Made by a program: the position numbers and the translations under genes
Shown here: one piece after another, positions 42,963 to 52,662 of the stretch
Position numbering within the stretch: position 1 is the stretch's first letter
How the letters are laid out: each line of letters opens with the position of its first letter
Assembly (NCBI RefSeq): GCF_000698555.1
Contig: NZ_JFHE01000005.1
Span: 213,488 to 277,487, forward strand
DNA length: 64,000 nucleotides
Direction of reading: 5' to 3'
Source of the DNA: Caballeronia grimmiae
GTDB taxonomy: Bacteria; Pseudomonadota; Gammaproteobacteria; Burkholderiales; Burkholderiaceae
Notes under the pieces: generated by a model
Databases searched by the model: none
The model's input: only the letters and a program-made list of their open reading frames with translations
What the model was told of the DNA's origin: nothing

Positions 42963-45236
42963 ATGGACGAACAACTGAAGCAAAGCGCTCTCGCGTATCA
43001 CCAGAATCCCCGTCCCGGCAAGATCTCGGTCACGCCGACCAAACCGCTGTCGAATCAGCTCGACTTGTCGCTCGCGTATTCGCCGGGCGTCGCGGCCGCT
43101 TGCATGGCCATCTTCGATGAGCCGCTCGACGCGCAAAAGTACACGTCGCGTGCCAACCTCGTCGGCGTGGTGACGAATGGCACGGCCGTGCTGGGTCTCG
43201 GCAACATCGGCCCGCTCGCGGCCAAGCCGGTGATGGAAGGCAAGGGGTGTCTCTTCAAGAAGTTCGCGGGCATCGACGTGTTCGATATCGAACTGGACGA
43301 AACGGACCCGGACAAGCTCGTCGACGCGATCGCGATGCTCGAGCCGACGCTCGGCGGTATCAATCTGGAAGACATCAAGGCGCCGGAATGCTTCTACATC
43401 GAAAAGAAGCTGCGCGAGCGCATGAAGATTCCGGTCTTCCATGACGATCAGCATGGCACGGCGATCATCGCATCGGCGGCGATTCTCAACGGCCTGAAAG
43501 TGGTCGGCAAGAAGCTGGACGAAGTGAAGCTCGTGTGCTCGGGCGCGGGTGCGGCGGCGATCGCGTGTCTGGATCTGCTCGTGCATCTGGGCCTGAAGAA
43601 GTCGAATACGCTCGTCACCGATTCGAAGGGCGTGATCTACGAAGGCCGCGGCAGTCTCGATGCTTCGAAGGAGCGCTATCAGGCGAGCACCGACGCGCGC
43701 ACGCTCGGCGATGCGATGCACGGCTGCGACGTGTTCCTCGGTTGTTCGAGCGCCGGCGTGCTGAAGCCGGAAATGGTCGCGACGATGGCCGACAAGCCGC
43801 TGATTCTCGCGCTGGCGAATCCGGAGCCGGAAATCCGTCCGGAGGAAGCGAAGAAGGTGCGGCCGGATTGCATCATCGCGACGGGCCGTTCGGACTATCC
43901 GAACCAGGTCAACAACGTGCTGTGCTTCCCGTTCATCTTCCGCGGCGCGCTGGATGTCGGCGCGACGACGATCACCGAAGAGATGAAGCTCGCGTGCGTG
44001 CGCGCGATCGCGGAACTTGCGGAAGAAACCGATCAGGGCGATGAAGTCGCGAAAGCCTACGAAGGCCATTCACTCGAATTCGGTCCCGAGTATCTGATTC
44101 CGAAGCCGTTCGATCCGCGTCTCATCATCAAGATTGCGCCGGCTGTCGCACAGGCAGCGATGGATTCGGGCGTCGCGACGCGTCCGATTCAGGACATGGA
44201 CGCGTATCGCGAGACGCTCGGGGCGACGGTGTATCGCACGGGCATGGTGATGCGCCCGGTGTTCGCGGCGGCAAAGGCGGCGCCTGCGCGCATCGCGTTT
44301 GCGGAAGGCGAGGACGAGCGCGTGCTCCGCGCCGCGCAATTCGTGCTGCTGGAGAAGATCGCGAAGCCGATCATCATCGGCCGTCCGGCGGTGGTCGAGA
44401 TGCGTTTGCAGAAGATGGGCTCGAAGCTGAGGCCGGGCGTCGATTTCGAGGTCGTGAATCCGGAAGACGATCCGCGTTATCAGAAGAGCTGGCAGGCGTA
44501 TCACGAGATCGCTGCGCGCGAGGGCGTGACGCCGGAAAGCGCGAAGGCCGCGCTGCGCAAATTCAACACGCTGATCGGCGCGATCCTGATCCATACCGGC
44601 GATGCGGACGGCATGATCTGCGGGCTCATCGATACGTATCAGGATCACCTGAAGTTCGTCGAGCAGGTGCTGGGCAAGGCGGAAGGCGCGAACAACTTTG
44701 CGGCGATGAACCTGCTGATGCTGCAAGGCCGGAACCTCTTCATCAGCGATACCTACGTCAACGAAACGCCGACGCCCGAGCAACTGGCCGACATGACGAT
44801 TCTCGCGGCGCGCGAGATCGAGCGATTCGGCATTCAGCCGAAGGTGGCGCTGGTGTCGAACTCGAACTTCGGCAGCGTGCCGAGCGCATCGAGCAAGCGC
44901 ATGGCGGAAGCGCGCAAGCTGCTGGCGCAGCGTGCGCCGGATCTCGAGGTCGATGGCGAAATGCACGGCGATGCGGCGCTGTCGGAGAGCGTGCGCAAGG
45001 CGTCGTTCCCGGGGACGACGCTGCACGGCGAGGCGAATCTGCTGATCATGCCGAACGTCGAGGCGGCGAACATCACGTACAACCTGCTCAAGATGGTGAG
45101 CGGGGAAGGCGTGACGGTTGGGCCGTTCCTGCTGGGTGCTGCCAAGCCGGTGCATATTCTGACGCCTGCCGCGACCGTGCGGCGGATCATCAATATGACG
45201 GCGGTGGCGAGCGCCAATGCGAGCGTCGCGAAGTAA
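42963..45236 (+). CDS. maeB: NADP-dependent malic enzyme with C-terminal phosphotransacetylase-like domain
   Basis: The 757-aa protein has an N-terminal malic enzyme half with [30 protein letters not shown] and the NADP-binding region [19 protein letters not shown]. The C-terminal half from about residue 430 resembles phosphate acetyltransferase: [32 protein letters not shown] and [20 protein letters not shown]. This is the large hybrid MaeB of Proteobacteria, where the second domain regulates by acetyl-CoA. It makes pyruvate and CO2 from malate. A strong terminator follows at 45261-45291. Confidence 0.95.
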   Translation: MDEQLKQSALAYHQNPRPGKISVTPTKPLSNQLDLSLAYSPGVAAACMAIFDEPLDAQKYTSRANLVGVVTNGTAVLGLGNIGPLAAKPVMEGKGCLFKKFAGIDVFDIELDETDPDKLVDAIAMLEPTLGGINLEDIKAPECFYIEKKLRERMKIPVFHDDQHGTAIIASAAILNGLKVVGKKLDEVKLVCSGAGAAAIACLDLLVHLGLKKSNTLVTDSKGVIYEGRGSLDASKERYQASTDARTLGDAMHGCDVFLGCSSAGVLKPEMVATMADKPLILALANPEPEIRPEEAKKVRPDCIIATGRSDYPNQVNNVLCFPFIFRGALDVGATTITEEMKLACVRAIAELAEETDQGDEVAKAYEGHSLEFGPEYLIPKPFDPRLIIKIAPAVAQAAMDSGVATRPIQDMDAYRETLGATVYRTGMVMRPVFAAAKAAPARIAFAEGEDERVLRAAQFVLLEKIAKPIIIGRPAVVEMRLQKMGSKLRPGVDFEVVNPEDDPRYQKSWQAYHEIAAREGVTPESAKAALRKFNTLIGAILIHTGDADGMICGLIDTYQDHLKFVEQVLGKAEGANNFAAMNLLMLQGRNLFISDTYVNETPTPEQLADMTILAAREIERFGIQPKVALVSNSNFGSVPSASSKRMAEARKLLAQRAPDLEVDGEMHGDAALSESVRKASFPGTTLHGEANLLIMPNVEAANITYNLLKMVSGEGVTVGPFLLGAAKPVHILTPAATVRRIINMTAVASANASVAK

Positions 45237-45260
45237 GCGTTAGCGAACTGCGTTAAGGAA

Positions 45261-45291
45261 GGCGATCCGGGGAACCGGGTCGCCGTTTTTT
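45261..45291 (+). terminator. Rho-independent terminator of maeB
   Basis: A GGCGATCCGG/CCGGGTCGCC stem with a GGAA loop is followed by a run of six T. It starts 24 bases past the maeB stop. Confidence 0.88.
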
Positions 45292-45436
45292 ATTGCCAAG
45301 TCGATACGCGGTTGTGGGCGGCAGACGTCGAGTAGCCGGGCCGGTTGCGAAGCCGCTGGCGCTCTATCGTGTCTGGTGAAAGCCGATCGATCCGGCTGTG
45401 CTGAAATACGGGTCCCGAAACTTTGGACGCCGTGGC

Positions 45437-45733
45437 ATGGAGATCATCGTTGAAACTTTCCGCGCATTCGGTGAAGCCTCGGCCGCGGCAATCCGCGTGC
45501 GCCCGCTGGCGGGACAAGGCTTCAGCACCGCGTTGCGCGTCGAATGCAGTCGGAGCATGCGACAGCAATATCCGGTCGGCACGCTCTTTAGACTGGCGGT
45601 CAAGCCGATCGAACGTGAAGGCACGCCGTTGCTGTATGCACACCACGCAGCCCCCTTCGAGCGAGTGACGCCCGACGCAGCACAGCGCTTCATCGCTGAA
45701 AAATACCGAAGGACCGGTGCGACGATGCCTTGA
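45437..45733 (+). CDS. Small cytoplasmic protein of unknown function
   Basis: The 98-aa product starts MEIIVETFRAFGEASAAAIRVRPLAGQ. It contains FSTALRVECSRSMRQQYPVGTLFRLAVKP, an alternating hydrophobic pattern like a small beta-sheet domain, and ends in VTPDAAQRFIAEKYRR. It lacks a signal peptide or membrane segment. I recognise no domain. It lies alone between the maeB terminator and the convergent terminator of the oxidoreductase gene at 45793. The ATG at 45437 has GACGCCGTGGC upstream, which is not a good ribosome site. Confidence 0.6.
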   Translation: MEIIVETFRAFGEASAAAIRVRPLAGQGFSTALRVECSRSMRQQYPVGTLFRLAVKPIEREGTPLLYAHHAAPFERVTPDAAQRFIAEKYRRTGATMP

Positions 45734-45744
45734 CGCGAACACCA

Positions 45745-45774
45745 AAGAAAAAGGCGGTCCGTGCGGACCGCCTT
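45745..45774 (-). terminator. Terminator of the indolepyruvate oxidoreductase gene
   Basis: On the minus strand a 10-base stem (AAGGCGGTCC with GGACCGCCTT, 45751-45774) is followed by TTTTCTTTGG. It lies 19 bases past the oxidoreductase stop. Confidence 0.82.
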
Positions 45775-45792
45775 CATCAACGCAGACGCCAC

Positions 45793-48700
45793 TCACGCCA
45801 CCTGCCGCTTCTCCCCGCCTTCACGATCGCGCCACCGCGCCAGCAGCTTTTCCCACTTCACCTTCGCTGCCTTGACGTTGTTGTCCTTGATGTGGCCATA
45901 CCCGCGCATCGAATCCGGCAGGCTCGCCAGCTCGATGGCCAGCGGCAGTTTCGGCATCGTCAATCCGGCGATCAGCTCCCTGACGAGCGCCTCGTACTCG
46001 CCGATCAACGCCCGCTCCATCTTCCTTTCTTCCGTCCGCCCGAACGGATCGATTGCCGTGCCGCGCAAGAATTTGAGGCGAGCGAGAACGCGCATCGCCG
46101 GCATCATCCACGGGCCGTACTGCTTCTTGACGAGCCGTCCGTGTGCGTCCTTCTTCGAAAGCGCAGGCGGCGCGAGATGGAACTTGATCTTCCAGTCGCC
46201 TTCGAAGCTGCTCTTCACCTTCTCGAGGAAAGCCGGATCGGCATAGAGACGCGCGACTTCGTACTCGTCCTTATAAGCCATCAGCTTGTGCAGGTTCCTG
46301 GCGACCGCTTCCGTCAGCAGAAAATCGCTGGCTCCGAGCGCCGCTTCCGCCGCACGCACCTCCGCGACGAGCCGTCCATAGCGCGCGGCGTACGCGGTGT
46401 TCTGATACTTCGCCAGGTAGTCGAGCCGCTTGTCGATGAGCGTATCGAGCGCCTTCGGCGTGTGCAGCGTGATGATCTTGCCCGGCGCGGCGCCGTCCTG
46501 GGTTGCTGTGCCATGAGCAAGCCGCGTCACGGCTGCAAGATCATGCGCGGCGCGCCGTCCCCATTCGAACGCGGCAAGATTCTTCTCGACTTGCACCGCA
46601 TTCAGCTCGATCGCCCGCACCAGCGATTCATGCAGCAGCGGCAGCCACCCCTTCTGCCACGCATATCCGAGGACGAACGGATTCGTGTAGATCGCATCGC
46701 CCATGAGCGCGACGGCGAAGCGGTTGGCATCGACGAGCGAGACATGCTCGCCCGCCGCCGCGCGGATATCGGCTTCCGCACTCGCGCCCGGAAAACGCCA
46801 GTTCGGGTCCTTGATGAACGCGGCAGTCGGCGTCTGTGCACTGTTGACGACGACGCGCGTATGCCCCGGCTGCATCCGCGATCCGCACTCGTCGCTCGCG
46901 GTCACGATCGCATCGCAGCCGATGACGAGATCCGCCTCGCCCATCGCGATGCGCGTCGCGTGGATATCGGCGGGGCGGTTCGCGATCTGCACGTGGCTCA
47001 TCACGGCGCCGCCTTTTTGCGCGAGGCCGGTGACATCGAGCACGGTCACGCCCTTTTGCTCCAGGTGCGCCGCCATGCCGAGCAGCGCGCCGATCGTCAC
47101 GACGCCCGTACCGCCCACGCCCGTCACGAGCACGCCATACGGCCGGCCGATCGGAGGCAAGTCAGGCGTGGGAACGGGCGGCATTGCATCGCCGGCAACG
47201 CTCGTCGCCTTCGGCTTCTTCAACTGGCCGCCTTCGACCGTCACGAAGCTCGGGCAGAAACCGTTGAGGCACGAATAGTCCTTGTTGCACGTCGACTGGT
47301 TGATCTGCCGCTTCGTGCCGTATTCGGTATCGAGCGGCTCGACGGACAGGCAGTTGGACTTCACCGAGCAATCGCCGCAACCTTCGCACACGGCCTCGTT
47401 GATGACCACGCGCTTCGCCGGATCGGGAAACGCGCCACGCTTGCGACGGCGACGCTTCTCCGTGGCGCAGGTCTGGTCATAAATCAGAATCGACGTGCCG
47501 GCAATCTCGCGCAACTGTCGCTGAATGTCGTCGAGTTCGTCGCGATGATGCACCTCGATGCCCGGCGCAAGCCCGACTTCCGGCGTGTACTTCTCGGGCT
47601 GGTCGGTCACGACGACGATCTTCGTCGCGCCTTCCGCCGCCAGTTGATGCGTGATCTGCGGCACGGTCAGCACGCCGTCGACGGGCTGGCCGCCCGTCAT
47701 CGCGACCGCGTCGTTATAGAGAATCTTGTAGGTGATGTTCACCTTCGCCGCGATCGCCGCGCGGATGGCGAGCAGGCCCGAGTGGAAGTAGGTGCCGTCG
47801 CCGAGATTCGCGAACACGTGCTTGTCGCCGGAAAACGGCGCTTGTCCGACCCACGCGACGCCTTCGCCGCCCATCTGGCTGAACGTGCTCGTGTTGCGGT
47901 CCATCCAGACCGTCATGTAATGACAGCCGATGCCGGCCATCGCGCGCGATCCGTCCGGCACGTTCGTCGACGTGTTGTGCGGGCAGCCCGAGCAGAACCA
48001 CGGTTTGCGCTCCGCTTCGACGCGGGGCCGCGCGAGGGCCTTTTCCTTCGCTTCGATCACCGCGATGCGCGCCGCGATACGCGCGCGGACATCGGCGGGG
48101 AGATCGAACTTGTCGAGCCGCGTGGCGATCGCCTTCGCGATGATCGCCGGCGATAGCTCGTAATGCGCTGGCAGCAGCCAGTTGCCCATCGGCACCGACC
48201 ATTCGCCGCCTGCGCCGTCTTTTTCGTCGAATTTGCCGAAGACGCGCGGACGCTGCGCGTCCGGCCAGTTGTACAGCTCTTCCTTGATCGCGTATTCGAG
48301 AATCTGGCGCTTCTCTTCGACCACGAGGATTTCGTCGAGACCGCGAGCGAATTCATGCGCGCCCTGCGCTTCGAGCGGCCACACGCAGCCGACCTTGTAC
48401 AGCCGGATGCCGATTTGCGCGCAGGTCTGGTCGTCGAGGCCGAGGTCGGTCAACGCCTGGCGCACGTCGAGATACGCCTTGCCAGCCGTCATGATGCCGA
48501 AGCGCGCACGCGGCGAATCGATCTCGATGCGGTCGAGCTTGTTCGCCCGCACATAGGCGAGCGCGGCGTACCACTTGTAGTCGAGCAGACGCGCTTCCTG
48601 CACGAGCGGCGGATCGGGCCAGCGGATATTCAGGCCGCCTTCGGGCATCGCGAAATCGGTCGGAATCACGATTTCCGTGCGATGCGGGTCGATATCCACC

Positions 48701-49374
48701 GACGCCGACGATTCCACCACGTCCGTCACGCACTTCATCGCGACCCAAAGGCCCGAGTAGCGGCTCATCGCCCAGCCGTGCAGGCCGAAGTCGAGATATT
48801 CCTGCACGTTGGACGGAAACAGCACCGGCAGCCCGCACGCCTTGAAGAGATGCTCGGACTGATGCGCGAGCGTCGATGACTTGGCGGCGTGATCATCGCC
48901 GGCGAGCACGAGCACGCCGCCATGCTTCGACGATCCGGCCGAATTGCCGTGCTTGAAGACATCGCCGGAGCGATCGACGCCGGGGCCTTTGCCGTACCAC
49001 ATCGAAAAGACGCCGTCGTATTGCGCGCTCGGATAGAGGTTGACTTGCTGCGAGCCCCAGACGGCCGTTGCCGCGAGATCCTCGTTGACGCCGGGCTGAA
49101 ACACGATCTGATGCGCGGCGAGATGCTTCTTCGCCTTCCAGAGCGACTGGTCCAGACCACCGAGAGGAGAACCGCGATAGCCGGAAATGAACCCGGCGGT
49201 GTTGATGCCAGCGGCCTTGTCGCGTTCTTGCTGGAGCATCGGCAGGCGCACCAGGGCCTGGATGCCGCTCATGTAGGCGCGGCCGCGTTCGAGCGTGTAT
49301 TTGTCGTCGAGTGTGACGGATTTCAACGCGGCTTCTAGCGAAGCTCTTTGTTCTGCGTCTAGCGGGGCGTTCAT
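45793..49374 (-). CDS. Indolepyruvate ferredoxin oxidoreductase family protein (fused subunits)
   Basis: The 1193-aa protein fuses the alpha and beta parts found as two proteins in archaea. It has an N-terminal pyrimidine-binding region and a thiamine-diphosphate binding domain (GIGCHYMTVWMDRNTSTFSQ, NLGDGTYFHSGLLAIRAAI and ILYNDAVAMTGGQPVDG). Then come a C-rich iron-sulfur site (CEGCGDCSVKSNC) and a C-terminal gamma-like part (GVGGTGVVTIGALLGMAAHLE). It oxidises indolepyruvate and other aryl pyruvates to the CoA thioester. I chose the ATG at 49374 (MNAPLDAEQR); the frame extends to 49410. It is a single-gene unit with its own terminator. Confidence 0.92.
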   Translation of the reverse strand: MNAPLDAEQRASLEAALKSVTLDDKYTLERGRAYMSGIQALVRLPMLQQERDKAAGINTAGFISGYRGSPLGGLDQSLWKAKKHLAAHQIVFQPGVNEDLAATAVWGSQQVNLYPSAQYDGVFSMWYGKGPGVDRSGDVFKHGNSAGSSKHGGVLVLAGDDHAAKSSTLAHQSEHLFKACGLPVLFPSNVQEYLDFGLHGWAMSRYSGLWVAMKCVTDVVESSASVDIDPHRTEIVIPTDFAMPEGGLNIRWPDPPLVQEARLLDYKWYAALAYVRANKLDRIEIDSPRARFGIMTAGKAYLDVRQALTDLGLDDQTCAQIGIRLYKVGCVWPLEAQGAHEFARGLDEILVVEEKRQILEYAIKEELYNWPDAQRPRVFGKFDEKDGAGGEWSVPMGNWLLPAHYELSPAIIAKAIATRLDKFDLPADVRARIAARIAVIEAKEKALARPRVEAERKPWFCSGCPHNTSTNVPDGSRAMAGIGCHYMTVWMDRNTSTFSQMGGEGVAWVGQAPFSGDKHVFANLGDGTYFHSGLLAIRAAIAAKVNITYKILYNDAVAMTGGQPVDGVLTVPQITHQLAAEGATKIVVVTDQPEKYTPEVGLAPGIEVHHRDELDDIQRQLREIAGTSILIYDQTCATEKRRRRKRGAFPDPAKRVVINEAVCEGCGDCSVKSNCLSVEPLDTEYGTKRQINQSTCNKDYSCLNGFCPSFVTVEGGQLKKPKATSVAGDAMPPVPTPDLPPIGRPYGVLVTGVGGTGVVTIGALLGMAAHLEQKGVTVLDVTGLAQKGGAVMSHVQIANRPADIHATRIAMGEADLVIGCDAIVTASDECGSRMQPGHTRVVVNSAQTPTAAFIKDPNWRFPGASAEADIRAAAGEHVSLVDANRFAVALMGDAIYTNPFVLGYAWQKGWLPLLHESLVRAIELNAVQVEKNLAAFEWGRRAAHDLAAVTRLAHGTATQDGAAPGKIITLHTPKALDTLIDKRLDYLAKYQNTAYAARYGRLVAEVRAAEAALGASDFLLTEAVARNLHKLMAYKDEYEVARLYADPAFLEKVKSSFEGDWKIKFHLAPPALSKKDAHGRLVKKQYGPWMMPAMRVLARLKFLRGTAIDPFGRTEERKMERALIGEYEALVRELIAGLTMPKLPLAIELASLPDSMRGYGHIKDNNVKAAKVKWEKLLARWRDREGGEKRQVA

Positions 49375-49552
49375 TATGTGTCTTCCTCCACCCGAGTTTG
49401 GGATCACCAAAGCATATTTCGGGCCGTCGCGCCTTGTGGACGCGTTGGCCGGGACTTCAAGTGTGCCGACGCAGTCGTTCCTAAGACAGTGGGAGAAACC
49501 CGTTTTCGAGATAGGACAAGCTGCGCGGGCCTGAGCCGGCGGATGCGCTTTG

Positions 49553-49564
49553 TTACAGGTGTAA
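49553..49564. promoter_or_regulatory. Short perfect inverted repeat between divergent genes
   Basis: TTACA-GG-TGTAA (49553-49564) is a perfect 5-2-5 inverted repeat in the 289-base gap between the oxidoreductase gene and the small exported protein gene. It may be an operator. The protein that binds it is unknown. Confidence 0.35.
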
Positions 49565-49663
49565 AAGTGACCGAAATGCGGAACCCTCGCTCAGGGCGGT
49601 GTCTAAACGGGCGCCTGGCGCGGTTTGCCAGGTGTCGCACACGCAGTCATAAGGAGAAATTAA

Positions 49664-49867
49664 ATGAAGCAACGCCACATCCAGAGTTTCCTGATGGTCT
49701 CGGCGGCCTTTTTCGCGATCAGCGCGCCGATGAGCGGCGCTCGCGCGAGCTCGCCGTTCGGGGCAACGTCCGCTCCTCAAGTCGTGCAGGCGCGCGCGCA
49801 AGTTGCGCAGACGCGCACCGGCGAGCGCCGCGATGCGGAGCGCAGCAACGACGACACGGCGAACTGA
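49664..49867 (+). CDS. Small exported protein of unknown function
   Basis: The 67-aa product starts with a signal peptide (MKQRHIQSFLMVSAAFFAISAPMSGARAS, cut near residue 28). A short Ala/Gln/Arg-rich mature part follows, ending in RRDAERSNDDTAN. A good ribosome site (AGGAG) lies 7 bases ahead of the ATG. The mature peptide is under 40 residues. No family is recognised. A shared terminator follows at 49915-49948. Confidence 0.62.
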   Translation: MKQRHIQSFLMVSAAFFAISAPMSGARASSPFGATSAPQVVQARAQVAQTRTGERRDAERSNDDTAN

Positions 49868-49914
49868 CCGGCGTCATAGCGGCCGGTTCTTTTCGAGAAT
49901 CCGCCGCCCAAAGC

Positions 49915-49948
49915 AAAAGGGACATGAGTGAATCATGTCCCTTTTTTT
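49915..49948. terminator. Bidirectional terminator between the small exported protein and hppD
   Basis: A 10-base perfect stem (AGGGACATGA with TCATGTCCCT, 49918-49927 and 49933-49942) is flanked by A's on the left and T's on the right. Confidence 0.88.
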
Positions 49949-49963
49949 GCATCTACTCCGCTT

Positions 49964-51067
49964 TTAACTGGCGCTCGTGTCCTTCAGCACGCCGCGCCGC
50001 ATCTGATCCAGTTCGATCGATTCGAACAGCGCCTTGAAGTTGCCCTCGCCAAAGCCTTGATTGCCCTTGCGCTGAATGATTTCGAAGAAGATCGGCCCGA
50101 TCTGGTTCTCGGTGAAAATCTGCAGCAGGATTTCGTCGCGCACGCCGTCGATCAGAATCTTGCGCTTGCGAAGCTCGGCGACGGTTTCGCCGTGGTTCGG
50201 CACACGGCGGTCGACGAGCTCGTAATACGTGTCGATGGTGTCCAGCAGCGCGATTTTCGCGGTGCGCAGGCCATCGACGGTTTCGTAGATATTGTTCGTC
50301 CCGAGCGCAATGTGCTGAATGCCTTCGCCGTGGTAAGCGTCGAGATATTCCTGAATCTGACCGGCGTTCTCGGAGCCTTCCTCGTTGATCGGAATGCGGA
50401 TTTTGCCGCACGGTGAGGACATCGCCTTCGACTTGACGGCTGTCACTTTGCCTTCGATGTCGAAATAACGCGCTTCGCGGAAGTTGAACAGGCGCTCGTA
50501 GAACTCGGCCCATTCGATCATCCGCCCGCGATGCACGTTATGCGTCAGATGGTCGATATACGTCAGCCCGTGGCCGACCGGATTCGGGTCCGCGCCGGGA
50601 ATCGGTTCGAAGTCGACGTCGTAGATGCTGATATCGCCGATGCTGCCCGGCTGCGCGCCGTTCTTGCTGCGCCAGCGGTCGACGAAGTAGATCAGCGAAT
50701 CGCCGATGCCCTTGATCGCCGGAATGTTCAGTTCCATCGGGCCGGTCTTGTTGTCGAAGCCCCACGCGCCGAGGTCGAGCGCGCGCTGATAAGCCTTGCC
50801 GGCATCCGCGACGCGAAAGGCGATCGCGCAGATCGACGGCCCGTGCAGGCGCGCGAACCGCTGTGCGAAGGAATCGGCTTCCGCGTTGATGATGAAGTTG
50901 ATCTCGCCTTGCCGATACAGCGTCACGTTCTTGTGCCGATGCTTCGCAATGGCGGTGAAGCCCATTTGCTCGAACAGCCGTCCGAGCGCGACGGGATCGG
51001 GCGCGGTGTATTCGATGAATTCGAAACCGTCGGTGCCGACGGGATTTTCCCAGTTCGATGCGGTCAT
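49964..51067 (-). CDS. hppD: 4-hydroxyphenylpyruvate dioxygenase
   Basis: The 367-aa protein has two glyoxalase-like repeats. The iron ligands lie in TYIDHLTHNVHRG (His), GIQHIALGTNNI (His) and QIGPIFFEIIQRKGNQGFGEGNF (Glu). It oxidises 4-hydroxyphenylpyruvate to homogentisate in tyrosine degradation. I chose the ATG at 51067 (MTASNWENP). The divergent Lrp regulator gene, 143 bases away, is the likely controller. The bidirectional terminator at 49915 ends this gene. Confidence 0.95.
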   Translation of the reverse strand: MTASNWENPVGTDGFEFIEYTAPDPVALGRLFEQMGFTAIAKHRHKNVTLYRQGEINFIINAEADSFAQRFARLHGPSICAIAFRVADAGKAYQRALDLGAWGFDNKTGPMELNIPAIKGIGDSLIYFVDRWRSKNGAQPGSIGDISIYDVDFEPIPGADPNPVGHGLTYIDHLTHNVHRGRMIEWAEFYERLFNFREARYFDIEGKVTAVKSKAMSSPCGKIRIPINEEGSENAGQIQEYLDAYHGEGIQHIALGTNNIYETVDGLRTAKIALLDTIDTYYELVDRRVPNHGETVAELRKRKILIDGVRDEILLQIFTENQIGPIFFEIIQRKGNQGFGEGNFKALFESIELDQMRRGVLKDTSAS

Positions 51068-51210
51068 TGCGTGTCTCCTGATCTGTGCGGCGCTCGAGCG
51101 ACGTGAAGACAAGTTTAGCGAGGAGGGCGCGCCAAAAACTTGCGAAACAAATCGCCGCTTTCTAAGATTGCGCACGAAGCTGCCAAGACAGGCCGAACAG
51201 GAGACAGAAG

Positions 51211-51714
51211 ATGGCTGAACCGGAAATCGACGCCATAGATCGCAAGATCCTGGCGATCTTGCAGGAGAACGGCCGGCTGTCGAATCAGGAAATCGCGGAT
51301 CGCGTGAGCCTGTCGCCTAGTCCGTGCTTGCGGCGCATTCGGCGGCTGGAGGAGACGGGCGTGATTCGCGGATACGTCGCACTGCTCGACGCCAAAAAGC
51401 TCGGGCTCGGACTGCTCGCTTACGTCAACGTGCGGCTGGAAAAGCGCGGTGGCATGCCGGTCGCCGCCGGGACGCCGAAACCGCCGACACACGGCGATCT
51501 GTTTCGCGAAGCCGTGCGATCGTGGCCCGAAGTCGTCGCCTGCGATGCGATGACTGGAGAGATGGATTTTTTGTTGCGTGTGCAGGTACGCGACATGGAG
51601 CACTTTTCGCGCTTCGTGGACGGTCAGCTGCTGCACCATCCATCGGTGATCGACGTCCGCTCGAGTTTTTCGCTGGAACGCATCAAGGAAACGACGGTGC
51701 TGCCGCTTCGTTAG
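51211..51714 (+). CDS. Lrp/AsnC family transcriptional regulator
   Basis: The 167-aa protein has the N-terminal HTH (IDAIDRKILAILQENGRLSNQEIADRVSLSPSPCLRRIRRLEETGVI) and a RAM ligand domain with VACDAMTGEMDFLLRVQVRDMEHF. It is divergent from hppD, so it probably controls tyrosine catabolism in response to an amino acid or keto acid. That is context, not proof. The ATG has AGACAGAAG ahead of it. A terminator lies at 51725-51751. Confidence 0.9.
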   Translation: MAEPEIDAIDRKILAILQENGRLSNQEIADRVSLSPSPCLRRIRRLEETGVIRGYVALLDAKKLGLGLLAYVNVRLEKRGGMPVAAGTPKPPTHGDLFREAVRSWPEVVACDAMTGEMDFLLRVQVRDMEHFSRFVDGQLLHHPSVIDVRSSFSLERIKETTVLPLR

Positions 51715-51724
51715 CCGCGCAAAA

Positions 51725-51751
51725 GAAAAGGGCGGTCTCGGCCGCCCTTTC
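51725..51751. terminator. Bidirectional terminator between the Lrp gene and the GNAT gene
   Basis: AAAGGGCGG and CCGCCCTTT (51727-51735 and 51742-51750) form a stem around a 6-base loop. Runs of A on the left serve the leftward GNAT gene. Confidence 0.75.
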
Positions 51752-51791
51752 GTGGTCCCGCTCGCAGCGCGAACTCCGCGCTGCCGGAGAC

Positions 51792-52460
51792 TCAGGCCGC
51801 GTCGGCCGTCGGCAAGAATGCCTTGAACATCTGCGTTGCGCGATGCGCCTGGCGCTTAATCGCGTAATCGAACACGGCGGCTTGCTCCTGAAGCATTTCG
51901 GCCATGATGCTCGTCTGGTCAGCCGGCTGAAGCGACAGATACGCGTCTGCTTCGCCGTAGGCGTACTCGATCTTCATGCCGGCCTTGCGCGCGATGTGCA
52001 TCATCGTCTTGTTGCGGGACAGACAGTGCACGTACAGCTCGGAAACGTGAGTGTTGCGGCTGCGTATGGCGGCGCGCTCGAAGAGCTTGGTGCCGATGCC
52101 GCGTCCGCGCGCACTTTCCAGCACGGACACGCCGAACTCGGCGGTGCGCTTGTCGCCTTGTGCGGGCAGATAGGCCAGATGCCCGACGCCGACCAGTTCC
52201 AGCGACGCGCTGAACACGCCGAAGACCGTGTCGTTCGTGAAGTTCAGGTTGCGGACGTAATTCTCGATGACGTGATCCGGCACGATCTGCCCAAAGCGCA
52301 GCAGACGGTCGTCTTCGTCGAGCGAAAGAAAGTGGGCGAGCAGGCGCTCGCGATCGGCAGAAGACAGTTCGCGGACGAGAACTGGCTTACGCGCGGCGTC
52401 CGACAGCGGACGGTCGCTCGCGACGATCTGCTCGGCGGTGCGGTTGAAGGTCAGTTCCAC
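51792..52460 (-). CDS. GNAT family N-acetyltransferase
   Basis: The 222-aa protein has the GNAT core FGVFSASLELVGVGHLAYL and the acetyl-CoA loop AEFGVSVLESARGRGIGTKLFERA, then HCLSRNKTMMHIARKAGM. The C-terminal half is long and helical. The substrate is unknown. I chose the GTG at 52460 because CAGGAG lies 6 bases before it. An ATG at 52505 has no ribosome site and adds 15 residues. It ends near a bidirectional terminator. Confidence 0.86.
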   Translation of the reverse strand: MELTFNRTAEQIVASDRPLSDAARKPVLVRELSSADRERLLAHFLSLDEDDRLLRFGQIVPDHVIENYVRNLNFTNDTVFGVFSASLELVGVGHLAYLPAQGDKRTAEFGVSVLESARGRGIGTKLFERAAIRSRNTHVSELYVHCLSRNKTMMHIARKAGMKIEYAYGEADAYLSLQPADQTSIMAEMLQEQAAVFDYAIKRQAHRATQMFKAFLPTADAA

Positions 52461-52662
52461 GGTGTTCTCCTGTCGTGATGCGAATTGCTGCAAAGCAAAA
52501 CGCATTTTAGCCGGTTCGGGAGAATCGGATACGGGAAAACCCTTAAAAACCGTGGAGGGGCTGTTCTAAATGTTTGCTAAATCGCAACAATGCCGAGCGA
52601 AAACAACGACTTAGAAAATTTGGTGCGGAACAACACGGCATTCTGTCGCATCGCAACAAAAA

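Noticed and set aside
45730..48156. 808-codon open frame on the plus strand across the indolepyruvate oxidoreductase gene
   Set aside because: It is an antisense shadow with Arg/His-rich low-complexity residues and no domain, and it runs against a clear 1193-aa enzyme.
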